Positions 12,810 through 25,666 of a DNA stretch of 64,000 nucleotides are shown one piece after another (position 1 is the first letter of the stretch; each line of letters opens with the position of its first letter). Both the position numbers and the translations under genes were made by a program. The stretch is from Astrocystis sublimbata (taxonomy: Eukaryota > Ascomycota > Sordariomycetes > Xylariales > Xylariaceae), in assembly GCA_022453515.1 (NCBI GenBank), contig JAJNNY010000001.1, positions 186,001 through 250,000 of the forward strand. The letters run 5' to 3'. The notes beneath the pieces are model-generated. The model was not told the origin of the DNA, searched no databases, and was given only the letters and a program-made list of their open reading frames with translations.

Positions 12810-14721
12810 ATGGACCAACCAACCACAGACCCGACAGCGAGCACAGCCTCTGCCGATGCAAAGACAGACCCGACCTCGCGCGGAACGGACGATGGTCAAA
12901 GCCCAGATGTGCAAAACGAGGAGCCAAAAGCAAAAAAGGACTCGCGGTTCTGGCTGATATTCATCTGCATGGTAGTGACGGCGTTCCTGAGCGCCTTGGA
13001 GGGCTCGATCGTGTCGACGGCACTGCCGTCCATCGCGCGGGCTCTCGACGCATCCGAAGACTATATTTGGGTCGTGAACGTGTACTATCTGACCAGGTAA
13101 ATTACGTCCGAGTTGCTGCTACTACTGCTGCACCACCAGCCCAGCCCGTCTTTTTTTCTTTCCTCGCCATTTCAGCCGCCGGCCGACTGACTGTCCTTCC
13201 TAGTGCTGCCGTCCAGCCGGTCTATGGCCAGTTAGCTGATCTATGGGGCCGGCGATGGCTTACCATTTTCGCCGTGTTCATCTTCACCGTCGGCAGCGCC
13301 GTCTGCGGGAGCGCCGCGACGACCAACATACTTATCGGCGGACGGACGATCCAGGGCCTAGGCGCAGCCGGAATCAACAGTGAGTTTAAAAAAAAAAGAA
13401 GAAAAAAACCCTTGCACCTCCATAATCCCATGCGCTAACTTTGATGCCCCCAGTGCTGGTGGAATTGATCCTCTGTGACTTGCTGCCTTTGCGGGAGCGC
13501 GGACAGTACTTCGGCGTGCTATTTCTCTTCATCATCCTCGGCTCCGTCATCGGTCCCTTCCTAGGCGGCATCCTCGTCGACCAAGTATCGTGGCGATGGG
13601 CGTTCTACATCAACGTGCCGTTCGGCGCCTTCTCCACCATTCTGCTGATCCTGGTCCTCCACATCCCCTACTCCGCGCCCGGCAGCAGCTCCTTTGACAA
13701 GATCAAGCGGATCGATTTCGCCGGCAACTTCCTGCTCGCCGCATCGGTGGCCTCAGTTTTATATTCGCTAACGTACGGAGGCACGCGCTTCGCATGGTCC
13801 GACCCGGGCGTCATCGTGGCGCTTGTCGTGGGCCTCCTCGGGCAGGTCGCGTTCTTCTTCTTCGAAGCCTCGCCCCTGTGCCGCAACCCCGTCATGCCCA
13901 TGTCGCTGTTCAAGACGCGGACCTCGACCGCCGCGTACGTCGCAACCTTCTTCCAGACCATCGTGTCGTTCTGGGCGCTGTATTTCCTGCCTCTGTATTT
14001 CCAGTCCGTCCAGCTCGTCTCCGCGACGCGGTCCGGCGTGATGCTGCTGCCGTTCTCCATCATCTACTCCCTCGCCGCGCTCGTAGGAGGCGGGGTGACG
14101 ACCAAGCTGGGGCGGTACCGCATCGTGCACTTCACCGGCTTCGCCATCATGGTCATCGGCATCGGCACCTTCACCATCCTCGACCGGCACACGCACCTCG
14201 CCGTCGTCGTCGTGCTCGAAGTCATCTTCGCCTTCGGCATCGGCATCGTGACCCCCAACCTTCTGACCGCCGTGCAAGCCGCGCTGCCCGACAGCCTGAA
14301 CGCGCTCAGCACGGGCACGTTTGCCTTTGTGCGAAGCCTGGGCACGATCTGGGGCGTCAGCATCCCCGCGGCCATCTTCAACAACCGCTTCGACCAGCTC
14401 CTGGGGGCGATCCCGGACGACGCGGCGCGAGCGGCCCTCGCCCACGGCGGCGCCTACGAGTCGGCGTCGAGCGCCTTTGTCGATTCCTTCCCGCCTCATG
14501 TCCGCGACGCCATTATCCGCGTCTACGAGCGCGCGCTGATGCAGGTCTGGCAGATCGGCATCGTCTTCGCCGGCGTCGGCTTCCTGGTGATATTCTTCGA
14601 AAAGAACATTGCGCTGCGCAAGGAGAAAGACGATGCCCCGGCTGCTGAGGAAGTCGGGCTCGAGGACCGCCCCCATAGTGCGCGCAATGCCACTTCTCAG
14701 GATGCTATGGTACCTAAGTAG
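12810..14721 (+). CDS. MFS drug:H+ antiporter, DHA2 (14-TM) type
   Basis: Exons 12810-13096, 13204-13379 and 13454-14721 give 576 residues. The first 45 residues are hydrophilic and cytosolic, and the first membrane helix begins at F-W-L-I-F-I-C. Motif A is seen as [10 protein letters not shown] just after intron 1, and the motif C region as [10 protein letters not shown] followed by [10 protein letters not shown], the usual DHA2 signature. The protein ends in a charged cytosolic tail. This family exports toxic or self-made small molecules using the proton gradient. Its place next to a thioesterase and a C6 regulator suggests export of a metabolite. Exon 3 is very rich in G/C at third positions, which produces long open frames on the other strand; those are shadows. 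Confidence 0.93.
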
Positions 14722-16523
14722 GTACCTAGGTAGGTAGAACATGGCGTGGGAGGGGACGGAGCGTCTATATAAAAGGCGGCGATTCACATTGCCTTGCATG
14801 CACCTTCCATTCGGGAGAATGGTTTGGTTTGGGAGGGTATTTTGACACATGCTACTTTCTTTTGTGGAAATTGTCTAGGGCTTTCATTCGTATGGAGGCT
14901 ACCTAGCATTGTAGCTTATGGGTCGGAACCCATGGGGCCCGTTGTAATTATAATATAGAGCCATCACACTGCACTGCTGCCATGGGAGAAGTGATCGTAT
15001 TCTCTTTAGGTCGCCTGGCATGTAGTGTGGAAAGTAAATGAAATGTTTACACAAGCCACTGACTGGTCAGCATAGATTTGAATCTCGTAATGATTGATAT
15101 ATGACCCAAAGTTTGCTTGTAGATATGCTCTATTTATCATATCGTAAACAGCAATCCCGAGATATTCTGAGAGGGGATTGATATACAATGTTCTCTTGAA
15201 GCTTCCTTGGGTCTCCGACCCAAATACAATTCGAACTGGAGGTGGCCCGCCCATCGGGAGAGACGCACGGCAGAAAGACTCAAAGAGATTCGGGGAAAGG
15301 CCATAGAGCTGCCTCATCTGTTGTATGAAGAGAAGAGCGAAGCTCTGATCTGAAAACACGGCAGAAAACTTTTAATAACACTAATTACAGGGTCTTGAAC
15401 AAGAAGATGAAGGCCGATGAATTACCGAAGGGCACCATTGACCTATCGTTGCTCTTGACTATGACATCCACACACACCTCAGCAGGCGCCTGCCTTTGCA
15501 GTCCATATTGTTCGACTGGCTCGGGTACTTGACATATCATGTTGATATCGCGGCAGAGGTAAATGCGGCTTTGGAAGCGGTTGAGTCTTTCAGTGGAAAG
15601 CGGACTCGGCTGCGAGTTGTAGTCATGAGAAAGGGTTTTTCGGTTCTTCCGATTTCATCAGGAGATAGGGGCCAAAACTGGTCCCATTACAGATGCGTCG
15701 CAGAGCAGACTCTCAACCGGAGTGCCATTTGCATTGCATGCCTGTCCCGGAAGATCCCTCGCTGGTTTAGTTCTGAAGTTTGAGCTGACCCTACTCGTCA
15801 CTCGTCACGATATCAGGGTCTCGAACCGCCGTGTCGGGAAAATGGCGGAGAATTAATTGTGCGTACATGATCCGAGGAGGGAGAACCCTAAGTTGATATT
15901 GGATCTCAAGCCCCGAACTCGTGGTTCTGCAGAGACATTGTAACTGGTTATTCTGACCTTAGTTGCTGTAGTCTAGAATGCAAAACGAAGGTTCAATCCC
16001 AAAACGCTGGCATCTCAAACACTCAGGGGTCCCCGGTAAGGGAAACGTCGTCTTTGCCAGATACGCGGATACGTTGTTGTCGCAATGCAACAAGCAAAGG
16101 GTTGAAATAAGAAATATGTGAGTATAATTGGCTAGTGAGGCAGAGTGGTCTTTTGACACTTGCTGTAGTTAAAATATAAGATAAGAAAATTATGTACAGT
16201 AATCATCCAGCCGTTTTGTTGCTGCCAGCAATGTCTCGGACATTGTGCCAGTGGCGGTAGGGTAGGTAGGTAAGGTTGAATGAGCTCTTGCTGTGTGTGT
16301 ATACTCATACGCGAGTATTTATCGACTACGGATATTGAGCTGGAGGGGGCGGAAGTTTTGGGGGTGAGGAGACATGGATGTCGTGGCACGTTCCCTCGTG
16401 ACGTATCCAGAAACCGAACCATGCCATTTCTATTAGCAGTCCTTCTGCTTTGGTATTTCCAAAGGATTAAACAAAAAAAACGAATCAACGTCATTCATCA
16501 TGATCATAATAGGCCACACATCT
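14722..16523. other. Intergenic with a possible eroded minus-strand gene (about 15006-15790)
   Basis: A GTACCTA/TAGGTAGG cluster follows the MFS stop (14708-14738) and another lies near 16258-16272. Between them, the minus strand shows several protein-like fragments in changing frames. A 117-codon frame (15006-15359) is preceded by a GTGTTTTCAG acceptor-like site, and an open stretch at about 15390-15620 lies upstream. In-frame stops and a too-short intron make an intact gene unlikely. I do not recognise the family. Confidence 0.3.
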
Positions 16524-16856
16524 CTACCAGTTGCTGCGGGAGTCCTTGGAGCCAAATCCGGGCATGGAGGCGAGCCTAGGCAACCTCTTCTGTCGCGGAG
16601 GGGGTGTAGACTGTTCGGGGTCTTCAGGGACAGTCGGCATCTCCAGACTGCGACGCTCGGTTTCTGTGCCGGTGGGTGTCGACACAGTGGAGCTGTTGGT
16701 TGAGGAGCCGGTGGCGGTGGGTGTCTGGTATACGTATTCGCCGTCTACATACTGAGCATTGGAGATGAAGGTGGAGCGGCGGTGGCGGTTGCGGGTGTAG
16801 CGCTTCTCGAGGCGATATATCTCCAGCCTGGATTGGATCTTGGACAGGAAACCCAT
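16524..16856 (-). CDS. Small basic conserved-type hypothetical protein, 110 aa
   Basis: A single-exon frame encodes 110 residues. I chose the start at 16856 (M-G-F-L-S-K-I-Q) rather than the further upstream codon of the same open frame because the sequence before it looks like leader: it holds CAACA-type repeats at about 17020-17041. The N-terminal half is strongly basic (E-K-R-Y-T-R-N-R-H-R-R) and the second half is Ser/Thr/Pro-rich and probably disordered. Met-Gly could allow N-terminal myristoylation, but that is only a possibility. No domain is recognised. The composition changes and clean start support a real gene; the function is unknown. Confidence 0.6.
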   Translation of the reverse strand: MGFLSKIQSRLEIYRLEKRYTRNRHRRSTFISNAQYVDGEYVYQTPTATGSSTNSSTVSTPTGTETERRSLEMPTVPEDPEQSTPPPRQKRLPRLASMPGFGSKDSRSNW

Positions 16857-19789
16857 GGTGGCGGTGGTACGGTGTTCACTGGAAAAATACAGATACGAAC
16901 TGGGATTTGGTTTCGGTTGGGATCGACGGTTGATTAAAAGGTAGCGTGGGTGGGATAGTATCTGGAATCGAGTCTGGGTGCGATGTCGACCGGAATTGAC
17001 GTTGGTTTTATAACAACAACAGACAACAGATAACAACAACAGACGGCGATGTCAAGGGAAAGACAGAAGGGCGGTGTTTCACAAAGTACGGCCACGTCTG
17101 TGTATGCGCGTAGATGCTCCCGTTTGTCTAGAGAGGTCGCGTCGCTAATGGTGTCACTGACCAGCAATCTCGCGCGTCGCCAATGTCTCAATGGTATTAT
17201 AAGGTGTATGTGTATAGCAGTCGGTGGTGAAATTCGAGTATATCCAAGAGAGGAATAGAATTGTATAGTCTAGTGAACGAGGGACGGGGATGCGCAGAAG
17301 TAGTAGATGAGCAGATGAGAAATGTCTACCAGCCGGCCACAGATGTTCGGGACGGAGGAAAGTTGGCCGATAGAGACCGAGTTGGAAACAATGAGCTAAA
17401 GGAGGGAAAAGTGACCATGCACAGGTGGGTTATTGGAACGAAAAGCTGTGATCCAGCCCTTTTTTTTTTTTTGCCCCTTCGAGAGGCGGAAAGACTCCAG
17501 GGCTCGAGGAGAGCGGGATGCGTGTATAAGCGCCAGAGGTTGGCTGGGGCCGGGCAGCGAGTGGGCAGCCAGACCCTACAGGGGATAGACCCCAGACCTA
17601 AGGCCTGAGCCGGAAGGTGAAGCAAGCAAAGTATGTACCGCATAGGTACCTGCTTACCGCTTACCTTACCTATCTGTCGAGCCTGTAGCGAGCGCGCTAG
17701 GTAGGTCCAAGCTCGCCAAGCATTGGTCCGCAGAGCTCGAAGGGGCGGGGAACAACTTTAGAAGTCTGGAGCAGCCCCGCCTTTCGCCGCCAAACCTGAT
17801 TCGGTCCAGCTTTCGCCGACCTAGGCCTGATGCGAGCCACCTAGTAAAATGAGATATGCTTTAGACTTGCCGCTGCGAATCTAAGATTCTACCATTGATT
17901 CTTAGCTCCGCTCGACTCACTCGCTCACTCTCACTCAGCATTGCATGTCCTACACCAGGCCACCACACACGTACGTGGCTGTAGGGAGGCAATCAGATTT
18001 CAAGTCATCCAGTCTGCCAACGACGCGCATATGTACCAGCTATAGGAATCAGGGATGCTTGCGTCATCGTTATAGAACTCGATTCTCTACCAGGTATATT
18101 ATACTGGATGACTGGGTAAGTTCGGCAGGATAACCGTACTTGAGGAAGATTTGGTTGTGGCTGGCACAAATTGGTACTTACTCACAGATAGCAGTGGGTG
18201 GGATTATCTTCACGCAAAACCACGCGTCGGGTGCATAACAGTGGGGCGTACCTGCAGTACGCGGGTACATGAGCAATCGGCTCTTAATGCCCCCCTTCAA
18301 GAAGGGGCTAGGCTCGCTAGGTGAGTACCTTAACTCGCCTTAAAGCAGCACATACGTGGGCTGATGTGCCTGCGGAAGGTACAGAACCCAGGTAATGTGA
18401 AACCCAACAGCGCATTGGCGTCGACTCGGCTCTATGCAAGCGAACCATCTTCTCCCGTCTTTCCACACCATTTTCGCCAGTCGGCACATCATAAACCTTG
18501 CACGCCCTCACTATATCCCAGTCAGTGGTGGACCGACGGGGTCCAGAAGCGAAGAGAGACACGATCACGAAAGGGACATAAACGAGAAAGAAAAATGCCC
18601 GACGGACATGAAGCGACACACCCACCATTGCTGCTCTGCGTCGGGAAATTTGTCTCCATCTGTTACTGCAGTACACTGTTACTAGCGGAATCTGGCAATA
18701 TCATGCTCCCACACTTCGAGTAGCGAATTTGCCTAGCGGGCCTAGGTATTTAGCTATCTAGATCGACGCCTAGATAACATTAGGTATCGGCTGCCTTCTT
18801 GGAAGATCATCCAGAATAATTTGAAGTCATCATGGTAGTCAGGTAAATAGTCTCGATAGTCAACGTCGAGGATTGTGCTAGTGGTACTATCTCGACTCTG
18901 GAGTAGTATTTAATTTTCCAAAGGTAACCTTAGCGCATGGATCGACATGCAGCCCTTCTCCTCCGGATCAACAGATGTTGTCGCAACGGTCAATTCCGCA
19001 TTGTAATCGTATATGCAGGATTCACAAGTACAGCACGAGTAGCTACAACCGTAGTACTCGAAAACCCCGATTGAATAAGTATGTAGTTAGTTGTATGTTG
19101 AACAAAGCAGTCCATCCCATCGTCATCGGTTTCATACCGCCTCGAAGCAATGCCGCTGATCGGGACATCCTCGACATCCTCCTCCATTGTCCGTCACTGC
19201 CGACAGGCCTGTTTCACCACCTCGTGGATCAGCTGGGCTATGCACTAAACGGGCTGTGACTGGGCAGTGGGCATAGGTAAGTATCTACCATCTTGCGACT
19301 TGACGTGTTTGATAACGAGGTTTTCGGAACCAATGCCAAAAAGAAGAAGAAGAAAGCCTGCTTGATTCGCTTTTCCTTAACCGAAATGGGTTGCATGGCG
19401 AGAAACATGATTGAATTGAGTCCTTGGGTGCATGCATACTACCTACCAAAACCCGTGGGCGACAAACATGCTGGCAATCCTCGGCGCAAATATAGGAGTT
19501 ACCTCAAACTCAAACTCGCATGAATGGACACCACATTGATTTCGGTAAAGAGTGGGTGGCAATGCCAACATGTGTAACTATCTTCTACATATCATCTACT
19601 TAGATGAGTTGTAGCCTTGAGGCATATTGTCAAATATGGGCTCTCAGAATAACTGGTTTCATCTTTCAACCCCCAACTAAGGGGATCCGAAAATCATTTC
19701 TCGCGCATGAACCCTGCTTGATACGGCATCGAGAAGGGTGGTTTACGGTATTGTTGTCTCTCTGTAGAGGGTCTAGAGACCTTGCGGTT
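16857..19789. other. Intergenic, 2.9 kb, no gene recognised
   Basis: The first 250 bases are probably the leader and promoter of the small basic protein gene. Further right are a poly-T run at 17459-17472, clustered TTACC/GGTACC words at about 17645-17710, and scattered short open frames without family features. I see no RNA gene. Confidence 0.5.
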
Positions 19790-21694
19790 CTAGCTCCCGA
19801 CCTGGTGCCCAACAGCAGCGAGTTTCTGAATCTGCTCGGCAAGAGAAATCGAGCTTGTATATGCCTTTTTGCTCTTTCCCGCGCCCTCGTCCAGCTGTTC
19901 GTGCTCGCGATTCCATTCGAGGACCTCGAGCACCATGCCCTCAAGCGTAGTGTATACGCCCTGGTACCCCAGGCCACCCTCGCTCACCGGCTTGCTCGCC
20001 TCGGAATTGGAAGCGATCAGGTGCGTGGTGATGGAGAAGAGACCGGGTTTGAGGTGTCGCACGTCGCCCTGGGGCGGCGGTAACAGCTTTCCCAGAAGCG
20101 AGAATGGGAAAGGCAGGAATGGCAGTTCCGAGTATAGCTCGATCATGTGCGACATGACAAGCATGAGCACTGGCGGTAGCTGCAGTGTGACGAATGAGTG
20201 GCAGGACAACACCCTGACAGCTGAGTATAGGTCGCTGTACGCAATCGGCGGGTTCGGGTCGGTGACAACAAAAGGCCGCCCTGATACCGTGGGCGCGGAT
20301 GGCTGGACAAGCGCTGCCTCGTGGTGCAGATGCGCGATCGCGACATTGGCTCCATGTACGAAACTCTGGATTATGTGGGCAACCCAGCTATGTCGGCGCC
20401 GTTAGTGTGAATACTGCTTGTACATATTCTCTCACAGTCCGCATGCATGTAATACTAGTAAGGGTACCGAGAGAGGCATGGCAGCACTTACGTTGGCATG
20501 ACGGATCGACTTAATGGATCGCCAACTGTGTTGTCCGTTGGATTGCCATACACCCCATTTGCAGGTCGGATGGCACCAGTCCGAAAACCGTCCTGGTTCG
20601 CGTCACACACGAGGCGCTCAGCAACCGCTTCTAAAAGGAATAACTTGTTAGCAATCTATCATCTATTCTATAGGAAGAAATCGAGTCCTGTGTAAAGTGT
20701 CTCGGGAGCGTGCGTAAAACACGTGGCATCTAAGAGCAAATTCTGCTCCGAATCGGGGAAAAAGAAACCTGAAATACTAACTGCTGGCCGGATAATTTCC
20801 AAAATATCCCTCCCGATTCCTCAACGGCAGGTTGAAGTCTTGCGTATCAAGTATTTGGAAGAAGTCCTTGGGCTCGTGGGCCCAAGGCGCGACCCATGTG
20901 CCAACTGGCTTGATGCATATGCTCGCAGAGGACGTGGCACTGAAGACCGAAGCGCCCGCCGCTTTGGCAGCGGCCAGCAGGTTGGCGGTGCCCTTCACAT
21001 TGACGGATTCGGGGAACGCGTAGGAATGGGGCGACCGGTCGGACGCCAGGATTACCGCCGCGGTGTGAAATACAGTGAGTGGCAATTTAGCAGCGGAGGC
21101 CGGCCATGGACGTGCAAAAGCCGCTTCCACAGACTTGCGGGATGTAATATCCGTCTGTACGAAGTCAACAGCCTGCGCAGGTCCTGACAGCATATCGCTA
21201 CGCTCTGTCCGCCTGATGTCCAATATGCGGATTTGCGCTGGTGGTGTACCGCGCGCCAGCAGTTGTAGCACAATGTAACCACCGACGAGACCTATGGAAA
21301 TATTAGATCCAATCAACTAGCAGGCTACCTTGGTGTTTGTGTGCGACAAATGGCCTCAACAAGACATCCAAAGACTGACGAATTATTCCACATCATGTCA
21401 CAATGTCATGGTGAATAATGTGACGGCGAACGTACCAGAGCCTCCAGTCACGACATATCGGCGATCCAACTTCGGCGGCAGCTTATGTGAATAATCAATC
21501 GGATGTTGATCAAGTCTCTCATACGTCTTCTTCAACAGATCAGTCGTCCACCTAGGCCCGCGAAGCCGTCTCGCCTGCTCCGGTGTCCCGCTCAACTGCC
21601 AGTTCAAGCGGACCAAGTAAGCCAGCAATGCGACGACGGTAACAGTTGCAAAGGCCCACGGGCCCCATTCGCGATCGATAACCATGTCCGACAT
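19790..21694 (-). CDS. 3-beta-hydroxysteroid dehydrogenase/isomerase-like extended SDR (sterol decarboxylating type)
   Basis: Four exons on the minus strand, 21694-21436, 21291-20782, 20630-20492 and 20387-19790, give 501 residues. An N-terminal membrane anchor lies at about residues 12-32. The NAD(P) Rossmann loop T-G-G-S-G-L-V-G-G falls at about residues 82-90, across intron 1. The catalytic pair is Y-P-A-S-K (Tyr253, Lys257), with Lys made across intron 2. Further right are R-P-A-N-G-V-Y-G and V-V-T-D-P-N-P-P, typical of the 3-beta-HSD family that includes ERG26. These enzymes oxidise 3-hydroxysteroids or sterol-4-carboxylates at the ER. Whether it works on sterols or a secondary metabolite cannot be told. 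It is divergent from a regulator-like gene across an 838-bp gap. Confidence 0.88.
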
Positions 21695-22532
21695 CTCCCA
21701 CTTCTCAACTTAGGCGGATGACGATGAGTTATTATGTGCACAGCCGTATGTCAAGTTCCTCGAGTTTGCCGGATATACCCAAGTCAATCACTACTCTTGA
21801 TTCCTAGCCAAATCGAAACTGGTACCCAAGAAAAAAGAAAGACAAGTTCTCTTCGATCACGTTTGCTTCTAGGCGCAGCCCTCGAACTTGCTTGTTGTGA
21901 TTTTTTTTATTCAAGTAGGAGGCATGACTGTCAAGACTCGGCTGGGTATTTGGAATAGTTCTTTCTAAGGATCAGATGTCTGTTGGCATCTCAATGGCAA
22001 GGTACCTTTGTGCTGACAAACTCGGCGGCGCAACTTCATTTTCATTGTCATATGCAATTATACGGGCTTAAGTAAGTTCAACAGTCCCTATTTTTGTCCT
22101 TTAACCAGTTGCAGGTGTCATGCCGGCTCAAAATGCTCACACTAAGTCAACCCATAGCAAGACTTTCATTATATTTGATTGTATATGGAGTAGATGACAT
22201 CAAGCAATACGGGAAATAGCTGCTTCTCGCTCAAAACTCGAGTACGTTCAAAGGATTTCAAGGGGCGTCGTGCCGCCCTAGTCACAAGGCGTAAGTGTTC
22301 TAAAACTCCCTGAGTGGAGAGCAAATGCGCTCAATTGAGCTATCAATCGAGCGCAACTCTGCATGAAAGATGAGTCGGTGCGGCGGAGATAATGGCACTG
22401 GGCATTTCGTATCTCCGGCCTCGCGAAGCGGCGGATATTGGCAGCCATCGATTCACATTGTCCACCATTCATCCTACCACAGACGACATTTAATAGACTT
22501 GCGAGAACATTGCTTGATGGCTGAGGCTGAGG
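21695..22532. other. Divergent promoter region between dehydrogenase and regulator-like gene
   Basis: An 838-bp gap between two outward-pointing genes. It probably holds both promoters. No gene, RNA or repeat is recognised; a short poly-T run lies near 21901-21908. Confidence 0.5.
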
Positions 22533-24303
22533 ATGGGTTTTCAATTCATTGAGGCGTCATCCATTGACAAGAAGACGCGCACTTTAATTCGCAGTCACGC
22601 AGCCAAAGGCAAAAACCTTGGACGGACTATTCATCGTCCATCTCGGCACCCCCGGAAACCTCCAGCCTCAGCCGCTGCCTCTTTAACTTCGTCAAACCCG
22701 CCCTCTGACACAGATTCTCATTCTTGTGACAATCGAGAGCTCGAACCAACGCTAGTTGTTCAGCGACCTATCCAAGAATATCTCAAATCTCAGCTTCCTT
22801 TTGAAATTAGTCCGGCATGTTGGCGTCTGTTTAATCAATGTCAGTCCAGCTAGGCACACACATACCCATATCATCCCTTATGTCCGCGCACTGACGAAAC
22901 CTTCAGTTGTGACCTTTATGAACGTGGTCGCCTATCCAGTGGAGCTCAGATACACCGTTGTCAACGTTGATGGCCCCCGGCTATTTATGCAAGTATGTGC
23001 CCTTGAAAACAGTTGCATCCTACTGCCAGCCTTTGAAAATGAAGGTAGAATACCGCGACTAGAGCGAGTCCCAGATCAAAAGTTCCCGAGACTCTAGAAT
23101 TGGCCCGGAGTAACAATCACTGACCCTGGCTTCTGCAGTATGCTTTCATCGACGAGGCTTGTCAGTAATCAACCAAGTAGAAGGGGTATCGAAACGGGCG
23201 TTTTCAGCTGACATGCAATTCACAAAGTCTTTCATTGCGTGGTCGCGTTGTCTGTCGCAGCTGCAGGGCATTTGCCGGTGTCGTCGCAAGAGACGACCGA
23301 GGCCTTCTATCACTTAGCGCGGAGCTTACGACTGGTGAATCAGCGCCTGGCTGGAGATCGCGACGTGGCACTGTCGGACACAACACTCGGGGCTGTCATC
23401 ATTATGACACAACACGAACGACTCCTCGGATACCACAAGCAAGCCCTCGTCCACTTTGAGGGCCTCCAAAAGATCATCGCCTTAAGGGGAGGCATGACCC
23501 AGCTTACGATCGATGCTCCAGGGATAGCTCAGAAAGTTCTTCGAGCTGATTTCGATTTTGCCCTTCAAGTCGGCTCCCCCCCGAGATTCAATGCGGCATG
23601 TGTACTCGGCACAGACACCTTAGACCGGCTGCATGAAAAGCAAAGGGTTTTTAGGAAATGCCCGCCTTTAGCGTTAGCCTTCATTACTTCGGTTAACCCT
23701 GCACTTCGGAGAGTATATGAGGACATCACGACCCTTGCATGGCTCGTCAATGACAATGCGATTCATGGTATCACAGTCAATGACTTTGATTTTCACAATC
23801 TATTGCTGTTAGTAGGTTATCGCCTACTCAAGGTACGATCATGGAATTCCTCTGAAGAAACCACCGACAAGCTCGAAGTCCTACTCCACCTTGGTCTTGC
23901 GGCACTGATGAGTATGTTCTTCACGACGCTTGGAGTGAAGCCTGTCGATGTCAATCTGCTCCGAGGCCGCATCTTCTCGGCTCTATCAACGATATCCAGC
24001 GAATCTAGGGAAGAACAAGAGCTCGCACTTTGGCTTCTGCTACTTGGGAAGTCGTCGGTGTTTAAAGGCGAGGATGAAAATGAATGGCTAGTCCGCAAAG
24101 TGTCTCAAACTGCCACCCGGCTTGGCTTGTCAAGTTGGGACCATGTATCAGCGATTCTCCAAAGGCTTCCGTGGGTCAAGCTCTTTTCAGAGCAAGCCGC
24201 TCAAAGCCTGTGGAATCTCACATGCCATCGCTTGCACCCGCATGACAACAATTCCAACTTCGACATGCCTCTAGCCAGTCAATCCATTCTGGAAGCCAAT
24301 TGA
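22533..24303 (+). CDS. Fungal transcription-factor-like protein without zinc cluster (DUF3468 / Fungal_trans_2 type)
   Basis: Four exons, 22533-22839, 22907-22992, 23139-23160 and 23228-24303, give 496 residues. Exon 3 is only 22 bases. Its donor GTCAGT and the branch site GCTGAC, 17 bases before the next acceptor, support it, and the join restores a continuous D-E-A-F-F-H-C-V-V-A-L-S. The N-terminus carries M-G-F-Q-F-I and R-S-H-A-A-K-G-K-N, a motif common at the start of these proteins. No Cys6 cluster is present. The rest is a long helical domain with A-L-V-H-F-x-G-L-Q-K-I and L-R-G-G-M, typical of Fungal_trans_2. A nuclear or regulatory role is assumed from the family. The divergent neighbour is the 3-beta-HSD-like gene. 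Confidence 0.8.
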
Positions 24304-25666
24304 AGTGGCGGTGAAGTCATCAAAGCATAGGCCAAGGACCTCGGCATCGTCTTGTGTGACAACGACTACTCGCCACAGTAGTGGGATCGCAACGTTCATC
24401 ATACCTCATGCACGCTTTGTCTGATATTCGACTTTCCTCTTCGGCGATAATCACAAGGACAGTGGGATGGAGACACCTGCATATAGTCACATCAACAGCG
24501 GGTCGTCGAAACTACCTACGCACACTTTACCCCATACTCTGACCCATGCCACATATCAACGAGACGACAAGCACCGTGAAGCTTCTTCAAGGCAATTGCT
24601 ACTCCCACGGTATCCTCAATTTTCTGTTCTAGTTTTGCACGGCGAAATTAGGATCAGATTAGCTTGAATCTGATGATGGATTATTCCGGCCGGAATTTGT
24701 GCCGCTTTTTATCCCAAAGCCTAGAATACGATCAGGTCTCAGGCAAGGCTCAGAGCAGCGACGCTCATGAACAGACGAACACTTGCTGGTACCATCTCAT
24801 GTACTTGATCGACAGGTCCCAAGGCTCTTCTACCTCTAGGTGAGAGTTCATTACGGGCTTAACCCCACCCCCGCACTTTCAATCAAGATCCAATAAGTGT
24901 ATGTGGTCGGCATGAAGCTTTATGTATGCAACTGTCACCGGTTCAAAGCTATGAATCCCTGAACAAATTCGGCGTCTTGTTCGTTGTTCATCAGAACCAC
25001 CGGCATATCGCCTTCGTTACGTAAGTGAAAACACCTACTGGATGATGAAGCCGAGTATTCATGCATCTTGGTCTTGGTGCATGTCCTCATTCGGTATGAA
25101 GATCGACAGCGTCCCTGCTCCTCCACTTGACAATGCTGCATCTTGGGACACCTCAAGAACTTCAATCAACTTTCTCAACTGTGAGCGCAGTGTCAACAAT
25201 CACCCCGCTGGTCTTTCAATTGCACATCTTGAGGGCATAATGGCGAGATAGTGATGTATCAGAAGGTCAACAAAGGATATACCTGCCCGATGTTTACGTG
25301 GGTAACTACGAAGGGGGCTGAGAGAAGTTATGAGGAGATGCTTGTCATAAAGATCTTGGCAGCTCTCCCCGCGATCCAATGTTGCAGTGAACCCGGGCGT
25401 TTCAATATGCGGGACTGTGTGCATTTGACCGAGGCAGCACCATACGAGCGAGGTCAGCATGTGAGAAGTTTGAAGTCGCTGCTCTTAAAGATAGAGGACA
25501 TGCCGAGATGACCTCCTGTAGCCCATATATAAGTGATCAATAATCGTCCAGTTACTATCAAAAAGAACTTTCTTGTTCTGATTACACTTCAACCTGCTTC
25601 TAACATCAATCTGTCATAACACCACAAGAATCTTTCGCCCCAAATCAAGGCAGACAGTCAGCTACA
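24304..25666. other. Intergenic, 1.36 kb, no supported gene
   Basis: The minus strand has two short open frames (25200-25460 and 24935-25165) that could be pieces of a small gene, but no signal, family motif or convincing splice chain links them. The right end holds the CFEM gene promoter and a C/A-rich leader just before 25667. Confidence 0.4.

Noticed and set aside
13768..14850. Long minus-strand open frame (360 codons)
   Set aside because: It is a shadow of the G/C-rich third exon of the MFS gene, with low-complexity Asp/Glu/Gly/Arg composition.
15975..16000. GGTTCAATCCC, resembling a tRNA T-loop
   Set aside because: The flanking bases do not form a T stem and there is no matching box A upstream.
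24935..25460. Two minus-strand frames that could form a small secreted protein gene
   Set aside because: No signal peptide, no motif and no splice chain that joins them in frame.
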